64,000 nt of DNA from positions 1-64,000 of the forward strand of contig NZ_ANAY01000033.1 in the NCBI RefSeq assembly GCF_000340965.1, given 5' to 3'. The notes under the pieces were generated by a model that did no database searches, was not told the DNA's origin, and worked only from the letters and a program-made list of their open reading frames with translations. Position 1 is the first letter of the stretch. Every line of letters starts with the position of its first letter. Below, one piece after another: positions 16,959-25,715 of this stretch. The position numbers were made by a program, and so were the translations under genes. The stretch is from Nocardiopsis kunsanensis DSM 44524. Lineage in GTDB: Bacteria; Actinomycetota; Actinomycetes; Streptosporangiales; Streptosporangiaceae.

Positions 16959-18194
16959 TCACACGCCCTGCGGTCCGTCCCGTCCCTGCAGACCGGAAAG
17001 GGGATCGTTCCCGGCTTCCCCGGCCCCGTCCGGCGCCACGGCCTCTCCTTTCCTGCGGGAATGCTGGGTTTCTTTCCCACCGCCCCTGTCGGCGGGCAGC
17101 AGGGGATGGTCGGCGACCTCGTACCGGCGGATGTAGGTACCCAGGAATGCCTGCAGGCTCGCGCCCATCGGTAGGGCGAGCAGCGCTCCGGGCGCACCCA
17201 GGACGGCCACGCCCGCGATGACCGACCCGAAGGCCAACGCAGGATGCATGTCCAGGGTCCTGGCAGTGATCCGGGGTTGGAGCACATAGTTCTCGAACTG
17301 CTGGTAGACGGTGACGAACACCAGCACCCACACGGCCGGCCACACACCTTCCACCAGCGCCACCAGCACAGGAGCGGCACCACCGATGTAGGTACCGATG
17401 GTGGGGATGAACTGCGACAGCACACCCATCCACAGAGCCAGGGCGAACGCGAAGGGCACGTCCAGCACGAGGAGCACCACGTAGTGCGTCACCGCGCAGA
17501 CCACGGCCAGCAGCGCACGGGAGTAGAGGAAACCGCCCGTCTTGGTGATGGCGATCTCCCAGGCGCGCAGTACCTCGCGCTGGGTACGCGGTGGCAGGAC
17601 CGAACAGAGCACACGCCGAAAACGCGGACCGTCGGCACACAGGTAGAAGGTGAACAGGGCGATCGTCAGCGCGTTGAAGAGCAGAGCCAGGACGGTCGTC
17701 CCGGCGCCCCAGACGTTGTCGGCCACACCGGAGGCGTACTGCTCGATCAGCCCGCTGGCACTGGAGATCTCACTGAGCAGGGCGGTGGGGGAGTAGGAGG
17801 CGTCGAAGGTGGCGTTGACCCAGTCCAGCGCGGTGCGGGCCATCGCGGGCACCTCGGAGACGAAGGCCACGACCTGACTGATCAGCATGGACCCGAGCAG
17901 GCTGAGGAAGGCCGCGGTCAGTGCGAACAACAGGAGCATCACCACCCCGGTGGCGGGTCCGCGCGGCCAACGGTGCCGGTGGAGCCAGTTGACCGCAGGT
18001 TCCATCGCCAGCGCCAGGAACAACGAGATCAACAGCAACACGAGTAGGGCCTGCAACTGCACGAACAACCACAGAGCCAGGCCGAAGGCCGTGATCAGCC
18101 ACAGGGCCAGCATCATGGCGCGGGGCAGCCAGGGCGGCATACTGCTGCCGCGGTCGTGGTGCGAGGGACCGGACGAGGTGATGCTCGTGGACAA
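16959..18194 (-). CDS. AI-2E family transporter
   Basis: A 411-aa polytopic membrane protein of the AI-2E/TqsA/YdbI family. There are two to three N-terminal TM helices (MMLALWLITAFGLALWLFV onward), a long periplasmic-side helical segment, then the conserved core LSQFIPTIGTYIGGAAPVLV, the NYVLQPRI motif and the HPALAFGSVIAG region. A ~55-residue charged C-terminal tail is poorly conserved. Members export small molecules or act as Na+/H+ antiporters; autoinducer-2 is not implied. The start is TTG 18194 with GAGGAAGAG 5 nt ahead. Confidence 0.9.
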   Translation of the reverse strand: MSTSITSSGPSHHDRGSSMPPWLPRAMMLALWLITAFGLALWLFVQLQALLVLLLISLFLALAMEPAVNWLHRHRWPRGPATGVVMLLLFALTAAFLSLLGSMLISQVVAFVSEVPAMARTALDWVNATFDASYSPTALLSEISSASGLIEQYASGVADNVWGAGTTVLALLFNALTIALFTFYLCADGPRFRRVLCSVLPPRTQREVLRAWEIAITKTGGFLYSRALLAVVCAVTHYVVLLVLDVPFAFALALWMGVLSQFIPTIGTYIGGAAPVLVALVEGVWPAVWVLVFVTVYQQFENYVLQPRITARTLDMHPALAFGSVIAGVAVLGAPGALLALPMGASLQAFLGTYIRRYEVADHPLLPADRGGGKETQHSRRKGEAVAPDGAGEAGNDPLSGLQGRDGPQGV

Positions 18195-18481
18195 GCAGGC
18201 TCTTCCTCACCGTGCGTGGAGTGTGAGGGGACTTTCCTCCGTCCCGGGGCGGCTTCCGCCCTCCCGGACGATGGTGCTCCCCTCCACACCTGTCCTTCCA
18301 CCACCGCCGCACTGTCTCCGGTACTTTCTACGGTTTTCGAGGGTCGGCAGGTCCTCGCGCCTGCTCGGCGCCGAGCAGACGCTCTCGGCCGGGCCCGAAC
18401 CACCAGGAGCTCGCCCTGTGCACGCGAAGAAGGGGCGTAAACCGGTGGCACTCGGCATGGGGGAGTGGAAAGCTCACACGC

Positions 18482-18865
18482 ATGGTCTCGACAGTGCAGA
18501 ACATAGCGATCGATTGCACGGACGCCTACGATTCGGCCCGGTTCTGGAGCAGAGTGACCGGCCGCCCTCTGCACCCGGAGGACGGACCGGGCGAGGTGGA
18601 GACCCAGGTCATGCCGGCCGAGGGTCCCGTGCTGCACTTCAACCAGGTTCCCGACACCAAGGCGATCAAGAACCGGCTCCACCTGTGTCTGCGTCCCGAG
18701 ACCTCACGTGAACAGGAGGTGCAGCGGCTGATGGGCCTCGGAGCCGCCTTCGTCGCCGACCACCGGGAACCCGATGGCTTTGGTTGGGTCGTCCTCGCCG
18801 ACCCCGAAGGCAACGAGTTCTGTGTGCTGCGCAGCGAGTCCGACCGGGCCGCCACAGGACACTGA
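18482..18865 (+). CDS. VOC-family (glyoxalase-like) protein
   Basis: A 127-aa single-domain vicinal-oxygen-chelate protein of the actinobacterial glyoxalase-like type: IAIDCTDAYDSARFWSRVTG at the start, HLCLRPETSREQEVQRL in the middle and GWVVLADPEGNEFCVLRS at the end. Metal-ligand positions are only partly evident (His/Glu), so it may bind a small molecule (for example bleomycin-type or aromatic) rather than catalyse. ATG 18482 follows a GGGGGAG tract at some distance. Monocistronic, convergent with the SWIM gene. Confidence 0.85.
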   Translation: MVSTVQNIAIDCTDAYDSARFWSRVTGRPLHPEDGPGEVETQVMPAEGPVLHFNQVPDTKAIKNRLHLCLRPETSREQEVQRLMGLGAAFVADHREPDGFGWVVLADPEGNEFCVLRSESDRAATGH

Positions 18866-18873
18866 CACCACGC

Positions 18874-18901
18874 ACCGTCCCGGCCGGTCGCCCGGGACGG
18901 T
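18874..18901. terminator. Terminator after the VOC gene
   Basis: A perfect 10-bp stem, ACCGTCCCGG (18874-18883) with CCGGGACGGT (18892-18901), around an 8-nt loop. TTTC-type sequence follows on the plus strand. It lies 8 nt after the VOC stop. Confidence 0.75.
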
Positions 18902-19039
18902 TTCTCGGGCACTCGTGGGCGGCCGCGACGGGGAAAGGCTGCCCGGTCGGCGGCGGACTCGTCGCAGCGGGCGGCCAACGCGCGGACTCCGCACGGACGG
19001 GCGGCCCCCATACTGACCTCGGTCTCCTCCAGGAACGCG

Positions 19040-20686
19040 TCACAGTCCCACGCGGTCGAGCTCGGCCAGGAAACGCCGCTTGCGGTGATGTTCGCTGCGT
19101 ATCCGCTCCACGAACGAGCGCGCTTCCTCAGGCTGCCCCGCCCGTTCGTACAGGTCGCGTCCCCGCCGCGCGAGGTCGGCGGCCTCCGGGTACAGGCTGG
19201 TGTCGACCCGTACGACCCGCTCCTGGGCCGCATGCACGTACACCGCGGCCGCGTCCTCGGGACGGTCCTTTTCGCGCAGCGCCGCGACCCGGAGCCACTG
19301 GTGAGGGTCGCAGCCGTGCTCGGTGGCGGCAACCCAGGCCTCACCGGCGCACCCCTCGTCGACGAGCACTTCGACCAGGGAGCACGGGAAGTGCCTGGCC
19401 TGGCGCCGCGCCGCTGAACGGGAGAGCACGGTCAGGGCCTGCCCACGCACCGTCGGCCATTGGTCGTCCGGGAAGTCTCGGTGTAGCGCACGGTAGGTGT
19501 ACACCATGGGATTGCGTTCGAAGGCCTCCCACCGCAGCCGCTGAGCCTCCTCCGCACGTCCGGCGGCACGATGGGCCTGGACCGCGTATTCCACCAGGCG
19601 TCCGCTCACATGCCTGGACCCCTCCGACAAGCCCTTCTCCGCCCACTCCAGGGCCTCGGCCCCGCGCCCCGCGTCGTCGAGCACGGAGACGATCCCGGGG
19701 TAGGCCCCCGACCCCTGGGATGCCAAGGTCTGCACGAGTAGATCGGTGTCACCGACCTCACGGGCGTACTCGCTCTTCAAGAAACCCGTGCTCCAACTGT
19801 TGGCGGTCTCACCCGTATCGCCCTCGAACAGCTCGCGGCGGTAGTGCTCCAGGCCCTCCTCGCCCAGTACACCCGCGTAGTCACCCATCTGGGGATCGGT
19901 CAGGCCGGTGCCGTCGAGCTGCAGGTCCAGCAGCCACTCCGCGAGCGCGCGCGATTCCGGTGCCGCGATTTCGCACGCCTGTACGTGCGCGTCGAGAAGC
20001 CGGGCTCCTGCTTCACCGATGTGGCCGCCTGAGTCGTCGACGACCCCTGCCTGCTGGTCCAGGAGGGTCGCAGCGTGGCGAGCCAGCTCCTCGGCCATGG
20101 TCGCCATCCCCTGTTCCGTCTTCATCTCCACCAGGCGTGCCACTTCGTGCACCCGATCGGCGTAGACCCGTGCCTCTGTGTACTCCACGAACCCGGTGAC
20201 GCGCAGGGCAGCCTCGACCAGTGACCGCCCCGCACTGTCAGCGTTGTCCGCGCCGCTGTCATTGCTGCCGTACCCGGCCGCGGAGGCTCGCAGCTCCAAC
20301 CGGCCGCGCAACTCGGGCGAAGCATCGGTCGCCTCCAACACCAGCTCGACCAGATCGGTGGTGCTGAGCGAGCGCAGATAGGCCTGCAGGTCGGGGGCAC
20401 GGGGCGTCTCCACCCCGTGATCGGCGTTGTACAGGTGCACGAGTCCGAGGGCGACGCAGTGCTTGCAGAAATTGCCGTCCTCGGCCCAGGGGCAGTCGCA
20501 GTCCCATTCCATGCCGTTGCGCAATGGGGTGAGTTCGACCTGGTAGGCGTCGGTGCCGTGGACGGTGCCGCGCACCGTCCTCCCGTCGAGGACGACCTCT
20601 TCGACCTGGGCGACGTAGTGCACGCCCCGGTCGTAGGACTTCGCACCGGCCAACTCGAGGAGGTCTTCGCGTGTGTAGGAGGGCAT
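19040..20686 (-). CDS. SWIM zinc-finger protein with helical repeats
   Basis: A 548-aa cytosolic protein. The N-terminus SYTREDLLELAGAKSYDRG and the zinc motif WDCDCPWAEDGNFCKHCVAL (CxC...CxH, residues ~57-76) define the SWIM family. The rest is made of TPR-like helical repeats (ALEWAEKGLSEGS, AQRLRWEAFERNP, YERAGQPEEARSF). SWIM domains bind DNA or proteins, and members often lie near SNF2 helicases, though none is adjacent here. I chose ATG 20686 by homology of the first residues; ATG 20743 in the same frame is possible, and neither has a clear ribosome site. Confidence 0.85.
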   Translation of the reverse strand: MPSYTREDLLELAGAKSYDRGVHYVAQVEEVVLDGRTVRGTVHGTDAYQVELTPLRNGMEWDCDCPWAEDGNFCKHCVALGLVHLYNADHGVETPRAPDLQAYLRSLSTTDLVELVLEATDASPELRGRLELRASAAGYGSNDSGADNADSAGRSLVEAALRVTGFVEYTEARVYADRVHEVARLVEMKTEQGMATMAEELARHAATLLDQQAGVVDDSGGHIGEAGARLLDAHVQACEIAAPESRALAEWLLDLQLDGTGLTDPQMGDYAGVLGEEGLEHYRRELFEGDTGETANSWSTGFLKSEYAREVGDTDLLVQTLASQGSGAYPGIVSVLDDAGRGAEALEWAEKGLSEGSRHVSGRLVEYAVQAHRAAGRAEEAQRLRWEAFERNPMVYTYRALHRDFPDDQWPTVRGQALTVLSRSAARRQARHFPCSLVEVLVDEGCAGEAWVAATEHGCDPHQWLRVAALREKDRPEDAAAVYVHAAQERVVRVDTSLYPEAADLARRGRDLYERAGQPEEARSFVERIRSEHHRKRRFLAELDRVGL

Positions 20687-20845
20687 GGGGCCATTGAACC
20701 GGATGGGGGAGTGTGAGGGCTGTGAGCGCAGGGTTCGTTTCATCGAGAGACGATCTGTTCCGGCTCAGGTGCGCTCGGCTCCTGTGGGCCCGAGGTTGTC
20801 GGTAGGAGATGTCGCTCAGCCCCCACGGCCTGGGAAAGTCCCACT

Positions 20846-21209
20846 ATGAACCGTTCCCTCGCTTCGGCGGTCGGCCTTGTCGTGGTGGCGACGGCGTCCA
20901 GGACACCACGGCTTCTTCGGTGAGGCTCAGCGTTTCGAGGAACTCCTCGAATTTGGCACGCAGCCACGGAAGATCACCATGCGGGTGCTTGGGACCGATG
21001 CCCACACCGACACGATCGGCCCACGGCAATACCTCAGCCAACCCTGCGAGCAGCTGCTGGCCCTCGCCTCCGCTCTGGGAACGGCACTGATCGGCCGCGA
21101 ATCGGACAAGCCCTGGCCCACCGTGCTCAAGTCGGCCGGGACCACTCTTCTGACCATGTTCACGGCGTTCACCGCCATGGCGACCTTTGTCATCGGCGTG
21201 GTCGAGTGA
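20846..21209 (+). pseudogene. Possible small membrane protein with a frameshift
   Basis: ATG 20846 opens a signal/TM-like stretch (NRSLASAVGLVVVATA) that stops after about 22 codons. In another frame, from about 20905 to 21209, codons have strong GC3 and read RFEELLEFGTQPRKITMRVL, then LSQPCEQLLALASALGTALI and a terminal hydrophobic helix (MFTAFTAMATFVIGVV). Alternatively, ATG 20980 starts an intact 76-aa protein. No family recognised. A minus-strand frame over the same bases (20844-21299) looks less coding-like. Confidence 0.3.
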
Positions 21210-21613
21210 TCCCCGACCGGCCCCCCGGGGGGCGATGAGCGCGTCCCCGGGGGCATCACCGGTGACAGCGGTCAACTGACGGAAGCCCTCGGAGGCCATG
21301 GGGGTTCACCGGTCCCGGGCCGCACCCGGCCCGAGGAAACCGCCGATGATCCACTCGGTCAGAAGGGTTCGGTGCACGTGGCCGTGGCCGAGTACGGCAG
21401 GCAGACGACAATCGCGCCCGTCCCGGAGGAGAGGGCGGTTTCGGTCGCTTTGGAAAGGTTCCTGCCCTCGGCTCCGAACACCGGGCCGCTGCGGTGGGGC
21501 GCGCCCCCGGAAGTTGGCCGCTTGTGGCCACTCGGGACCACGTACCCCGGACCGTAGGTATTACTGGAGCCACTGCTTGAACTCCACCGACCCGGCTGAT
21601 GTGAAGGAGTGCC
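21210..21613. other. Intergenic region upstream of the DUF5710 gene
   Basis: About 400 bp with no supported gene. A short plus frame (21372-21557) has no ribosome site and no domain. The region ends in the AAGGAG ribosome site of the gene at 21614. Confidence 0.45.
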
Positions 21614-22324
21614 GTGCCTGCCGAGCGGATCTGGCTCGACGTCCCGTACGCGGAGAAGGACCTGGCGAAGGCGGAAGGGGCCAGGTGGGACCCCCGGGCA
21701 CGCCGCTGGTACGCGCCCCGGCCGGGCATCACGGGACTGGAACGCTGGTCGGCCCGCCCCGACGTGCCCGATCTGCTTCCGGGCGAGGACCGCTCGCTCG
21801 GCTCCGGGCTCTTCGTCGACCTGGTGCCCACCACCTGCTGGTTCACCAACGTGCGTTCGTGTGTGTCACAGCAGGACTGGGAACGGCTGCGCCGCATGGT
21901 CGTCAACAGGGCAGGACAGCTCTGCGAGGTCTGCGGCGCCCCCGCCGACCGTGCGGAGCGGCGGTGGCTGGAGGTCCACGAGAGGTGGACCTTCGACGAG
22001 CAGGCCCGGGTCCAGACCCTGCGGCGCCTGATCTGTGTCTGCACGCCCTGCCACACCGTCACCCACTTCGGCCTCGCACAGGTGAAGGGGATCGCCGGTC
22101 AGGCGATGGACCACCTGATCGCGGTGACCGGCGCCTCCGCCGCAGCAGCCCAGCGCCACGTGGAAGAGGCGTTCGCGCTGTGGGAGCAGCGCTCACGACT
22201 GGTGTGGGAGCTGGACCTGGGCATGCTCACGGGTGCGGGGATCACCGTCGAACCCCCGCCCGAGGCGTTGCAGCGCGCGGGGGAGGCCCGGGCCGAACTC
22301 CAACGCCAGGGCTCGCGGGGATGA
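21614..22324 (+). CDS. DUF5710 plus HNH-like zinc domain protein
   Basis: A 236-aa protein. Residues 4-~40 are a DUF5710 domain (IWLDVPYAEKDLAKAEGARW, then RRWYAP), a small module that often accompanies nucleases and primases. Residues ~95-155 form an HNH-like treble clef with CEVCGAPADR and CTPCHTVTHFG and an acidic, His-containing core (LEVHERWTFDE). This could be a DNA-nicking enzyme, but the classical His-Asn-His trio is not complete, so nuclease activity is unproven. The last ~70 residues are helical. GTG 21614 has AAGGAG 4 nt upstream. Monocistronic with a strong terminator. Confidence 0.75.
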   Translation: MPAERIWLDVPYAEKDLAKAEGARWDPRARRWYAPRPGITGLERWSARPDVPDLLPGEDRSLGSGLFVDLVPTTCWFTNVRSCVSQQDWERLRRMVVNRAGQLCEVCGAPADRAERRWLEVHERWTFDEQARVQTLRRLICVCTPCHTVTHFGLAQVKGIAGQAMDHLIAVTGASAAAAQRHVEEAFALWEQRSRLVWELDLGMLTGAGITVEPPPEALQRAGEARAELQRQGSRG

Positions 22325-22331
22325 CAGAGCA

Positions 22332-22369
22332 CCCCGGCCGGGTACCGCGCGAGCGGTACCCGGCCGGGG
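22332..22369. terminator. Strong bidirectional terminator
   Basis: A perfect 17-bp GC-rich stem (22332-22348 with 22353-22369) closed by the tetraloop GCGA, 8 nt after the stop at 22324 and facing the end of the B12 operon. Confidence 0.85.
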
Positions 22370-22488
22370 GTGTTGCCCCCGTGCGTGGCCACCCCCGCCC
22401 CGGGAAAACGGCCGCGGGCGGGGGACCAACGGCGCAGTGGCGGCCGGCAGCGGGTCCGACAACGGCGGTCGGCCGCACCGGCACGCCT

Positions 22489-23286
22489 TCAGTGCGGAAC
22501 CATCGGCGGATGGAACCACAGGTGCGGGCGCCCGGTGCGCGGGTGCAGGTCCACGTCCGCTTCGACACCGTAGACCTCGGCCAACAGGTCCGCGGTGAAC
22601 ACCTGTTCAGGGGGCCCCGAAGCCGCGACCCGCCCCTGGTGCAGGACGACCAGATGGTCGCAGAAAGCCGCGGCGAGGTTGAGGTCGTGCAGCGCCGCCA
22701 GCACGGTCAGCCCGGAGTGCTGCACCATCGCCAACAGCTGGAGGGCATGGCCGACGTCGAGATGGTTGGTCGGCTCGTCGAGCACCAGCAGGGACGGCTC
22801 CTGCGTCATGGCCCGCGCGAGATGGACGCGCTGCTGCTCACCGCCGGAGAGCGTGCTCCAACGGCGGTGCGCGAGGTGGGCGAGGTCGACCCGTTCGAGC
22901 TGGTGCACCGCGATGGCCCTGTCCGTGGCCGAGTCCGCCTGCAGGGCGGCCCGGTGGGGGGTACGGCCGAGCAGGACCACATCCAGCACCCGCAGATCGA
23001 TGTCGGTGGCCGAATTCTGCTCCACGAGCGCCAGGCGCCGGGCCAGCGCGCGGCGCGGCAGCCTGTGCACGTTGTCGGAGCCGATGTGGACGACCCCCTC
23101 GTCGAGCTTGCCCAGACGCGCGAGCCCGCGCAGCAGAGTCGACTTGCCCGACCCGTTCGGCCCGAGCAGACCGGTGAAACTCCCGGTGGGCACCTGCACG
23201 TCCACACCCGCGAGGATGTGCTGCCCGTCGACCGACCAGGAGACGTCGGCGGCCGTGAGTGATTCGCCTTCGGCGAGGTGCGTCAT
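22489..23286 (-). CDS. btuD: Cobalamin/siderophore-type ABC ATPase
   Basis: A 265-aa FecE/BtuD-type ATP-binding subunit. Walker A is LLGPNGSGKSTLL, the signature is LSGGEQQRVHLARAM, Walker B is LLVLDEPTNHLD and the switch His is in AALHDLNLAA. It energises import through the permease encoded next to it. The ATG overlaps the permease stop by one base (TGATG), so it is translationally coupled and last in the operon. The family alone does not separate B12 from ferric siderophore uptake; the cobalamin riboswitch upstream of the operon makes B12 the better call. Confidence 0.93.
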   Translation of the reverse strand: MTHLAEGESLTAADVSWSVDGQHILAGVDVQVPTGSFTGLLGPNGSGKSTLLRGLARLGKLDEGVVHIGSDNVHRLPRRALARRLALVEQNSATDIDLRVLDVVLLGRTPHRAALQADSATDRAIAVHQLERVDLAHLAHRRWSTLSGGEQQRVHLARAMTQEPSLLVLDEPTNHLDVGHALQLLAMVQHSGLTVLAALHDLNLAAAFCDHLVVLHQGRVAASGPPEQVFTADLLAEVYGVEADVDLHPRTGRPHLWFHPPMVPH

Positions 23287-24386
23287 CAGCGATCAACCTT
23301 GCGTCTGAGGATCCACAGGAAAACCGGCACGCCCAGCATCGCCGTCATGATGCCCACGGGCAGGTCCCGCGGCTCGAACGCGATACGGGCGACCACATCG
23401 ACCCAGATGAGGAACACCGCGCCGACCAGCGCCGACAGCGGCAGGACCCGCCGGTGGTCCGGGCCGACCAGCGCACGCACCGCGTGCGGGATCAGCAGCC
23501 CCACGAACCCGATGGTCCCGGAGCCGGCGACCAGCACACCGGTCACGAGTGCACACACCACCAACAGCACCCACCGGACCCGCTGGACGTCGATACCCAG
23601 GCTGGCGGCGGTGTCCTCGCCGAACGCGAACGCGTTCAGCCCCCGGGCGGCGAAACCGCAGACCAACAGTCCCACCAGCACGGCCGCGGCCATGGTGTAC
23701 ACGGTCGGCAGCCGCGCGGACGCCAGGGAACCGGACAACCAGAACTGGGCCTCCTGGGTGGCGTGCGGGTCGGCGACCCAGATGATCAGGAAGGAGGTCA
23801 CGGCGGAGGCGAAAGCACCCACAGCGACCCCGGCCAGGATCATGCGTGTGGGCGTGAGTCGGCCGGACCGCTGCCCCAGGGCCAGCACGAGCACGAACGC
23901 GCCCAGCGCACCCAGGAACGCGCCCCCGGCCACGCCGAGGCTGCCCAGGCTCAGACCGGCGACGATCACCGCGACCGCCCCGAGCGAGGCACCCGAGGAG
24001 ATCCCGAGCAGGTAGGGGTCGGCCATGGGGTTGCGGGTCAGGGTCTGCATCACGGCACCGACCACTGCCAGGCCGCCGCCCACCAGCGCGGCCGTGAGCA
24101 CACGCGGCAGGCGCATCTCCCACACGAGGTTCGCGCGCAGTTCGGTGAGGCCTTCGGCACCGTGCAGCCCGAACAGGTCGATACGCAACCAGCCCAGGCC
24201 GAGCCGTTCGGTGGCCACGGTCCACACCTCGCGCACCGACAGGTCGCTCTGGCCGAGGGCGACCGAAACGACGACCGAGCCCGCCAGAAGGGCCAGGGCG
24301 AGCAGGAACACCAGACCCAGCGGCCCGCCCGTGCCCGCCGGCGCGTCCGTGCGCCGCTCGGCCCGCGAGACGGAGGGCAGACTCAT
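23286..24386 (-). CDS. btuC: FecCD/BtuC-type ABC permease
   Basis: A 366-aa membrane permease with about ten TM helices. The first (LGLVFLLALALLAGSVVVSV) is preceded by a short basic tail. RLPRVLTAALVGGGLAVVGA, NPMADPYLLGISSGASLGAV and the cytoplasmic coupling loop GTIGFVGLLIPHAVRALVGP are hallmarks of the BtuC/FhuB/FecCD family. It forms the membrane channel with the ATPase gene downstream. Its ATG overlaps the binding-protein stop (ATGA, 24383-24386). Confidence 0.94.
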   Translation of the reverse strand: MSLPSVSRAERRTDAPAGTGGPLGLVFLLALALLAGSVVVSVALGQSDLSVREVWTVATERLGLGWLRIDLFGLHGAEGLTELRANLVWEMRLPRVLTAALVGGGLAVVGAVMQTLTRNPMADPYLLGISSGASLGAVAVIVAGLSLGSLGVAGGAFLGALGAFVLVLALGQRSGRLTPTRMILAGVAVGAFASAVTSFLIIWVADPHATQEAQFWLSGSLASARLPTVYTMAAAVLVGLLVCGFAARGLNAFAFGEDTAASLGIDVQRVRWVLLVVCALVTGVLVAGSGTIGFVGLLIPHAVRALVGPDHRRVLPLSALVGAVFLIWVDVVARIAFEPRDLPVGIMTAMLGVPVFLWILRRKVDR

Positions 24387-25453
24387 TCCGTGCCCGCCTC
24401 GGCCAGGTGGGCGCCGATCGTCTCGATGGCGGCGGCGTTCTGCAGCCCGGGGGTGGTCTGCGCGAACGGCAGTTCCACGACCGCGTCCTCACGGAAGGCC
24501 CGCAACTCCCGCAGCGTCGCATCGTTCTCGATGAAGGAGAGCTTGTCGTCGATGTCCTGCCCACCGAAGTCGGCGACGACCACCAGGTCGGGGTCGCGCT
24601 CCACGACCTGCTCCCAGCTGGTGTCGGACCAGTGGCCGGGAAGGTCGTCGAAGGCGTTGCCCACACCGAGTTCGCGCAGGATCATGCCGGGGCCGCCGCA
24701 ACATCCCCCGGCGGTGGGCCCGTCGCCGGTACCCATGTCCCACCAGAAGACGTCCAGGTCACCGACATCTTCCGGCAGCTCGGCGCGGACCGCCTCCAGG
24801 GTCTCCTGCTGCTCGGCGACGACCTCCTCGGCCCGCTCCTCGGCGCCCACCAGCGCGGCGACCTCGCCCAGCCCGGTCCAGATCTCGTCGAACTCCAACG
24901 GCTGCTCGTCGTCGCGGTCGGGGCAGCGGTCGGGCGCGAGGTAGCTCTGCACGCCCAGATCCTGAAGCTCCTCGCGGGAGGCCACGCCCCCGTCCTGGCG
25001 GAACGCGCTCGGATAGACCGAGTAGATGAAGTCCGGTTCGGTCCCCAGGATCGTCTCGGAGCTCGGATAGTCCTCCCCGCCGGGGTGGACGATGTTGAGG
25101 TCCTCGGCCTCCCGCCGCACATCCTCGGGCATGCGCTCCAGGTCGCCGACGGCGCCGATGATGCGGTCCTGCACACCCAACGCGACCAGGTTCTCGATCG
25201 CGCCCGGGTTCATGGCGAAGATGCGCTCCGGCGGGGACTCGAAGGCCACTTCCATACCGCAGTTGTCGACGCTGTTGCCGTCGGCCGCTGCAGGGGAGGG
25301 GTCGGAGGGGTCGGCGCCCGCGCAGCCCGACAGCAGCAGGAGGGCGGCCGAGACCGCCGCAGTCGTCGCCACCGCGGACACACGGCCCGGTGATCGGGGT
25401 CCGGCGCCTCGCACGGCAAGGGCTCGGACAGGACACAGCATGAGCACGACCAA
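24383..25453 (-). CDS. btuF: Periplasmic-binding lipoprotein (BtuF/FepB-like)
   Basis: A ~356-aa substrate-binding lipoprotein and first gene of the operon. A signal peptide ends in the lipobox LLLLSGC, followed by an acidic linker. Two Rossmann-like lobes, bridged by a long helix, include RIFAMNPGAIENLVALGVQD and DLVVVADFGGQDIDDKLSF. An unusual TAGGCCGGPGM stretch carries two adjacent Cys in the ligand cleft region. The start is uncertain: TTG 25453 has GGAAAGG 5 nt ahead, GTG 25447 and ATG 25441 are alternatives. Regulated by the cobalamin riboswitch in its leader. Confidence 0.9.
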   Translation of the reverse strand: MVVLMLCPVRALAVRGAGPRSPGRVSAVATTAAVSAALLLLSGCAGADPSDPSPAAADGNSVDNCGMEVAFESPPERIFAMNPGAIENLVALGVQDRIIGAVGDLERMPEDVRREAEDLNIVHPGGEDYPSSETILGTEPDFIYSVYPSAFRQDGGVASREELQDLGVQSYLAPDRCPDRDDEQPLEFDEIWTGLGEVAALVGAEERAEEVVAEQQETLEAVRAELPEDVGDLDVFWWDMGTGDGPTAGGCCGGPGMILRELGVGNAFDDLPGHWSDTSWEQVVERDPDLVVVADFGGQDIDDKLSFIENDATLRELRAFREDAVVELPFAQTTPGLQNAAAIETIGAHLAEAGTE

Positions 25454-25484
25454 GGCCGCCTTTCCACACCTCGTGGACGGATCG

Positions 25485-25660
25485 AGCGTGCCGTGGCCGG
25501 TCTCCTGGCTGACGGGTCGAACGGATCACGCGGCGTCTTCCCGGACCACACTCTGGTCCAGTGACCCCTTGCGGGAGCGCGTGACCTTCCCGATCACAGT
25601 GGCGAGGGCCGCTCCGGTCTTGCACCGGTTTCCCGAGCACCACGGCGTCAGGGACCCTAC
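25485..25660 (-). promoter_or_regulatory. Cobalamin (B12) riboswitch
   Basis: On the minus strand, upstream of the binding-protein gene, the leader contains the conserved pieces in order: GGTGCTCGGGAAACCGGTGC, AAGACCGGAGCGGCCCTCGC, the core CACTGTGATCGGGAAG, and finally the B12 box GCCAGGAGACCGGCC (about 25494-25509). This is the classical cobalamin riboswitch; B12 binding would reduce expression of the transport operon. It lies 30-200 nt before the start codon. Confidence 0.9.
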
Positions 25661-25715
25661 ACGGGGCGGTGCGGGCGCACCGTCGCCGGGGTGGCCCGTT
25701 GTTCGTCGGGACGGC

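Noticed and set aside
23259-24944. Plus-strand 561-aa frame across the ABC permease
   Set aside because: It is a His/Gln/Arg-rich shadow of the minus-strand permease, which has TM helices, family motifs and coupled starts.
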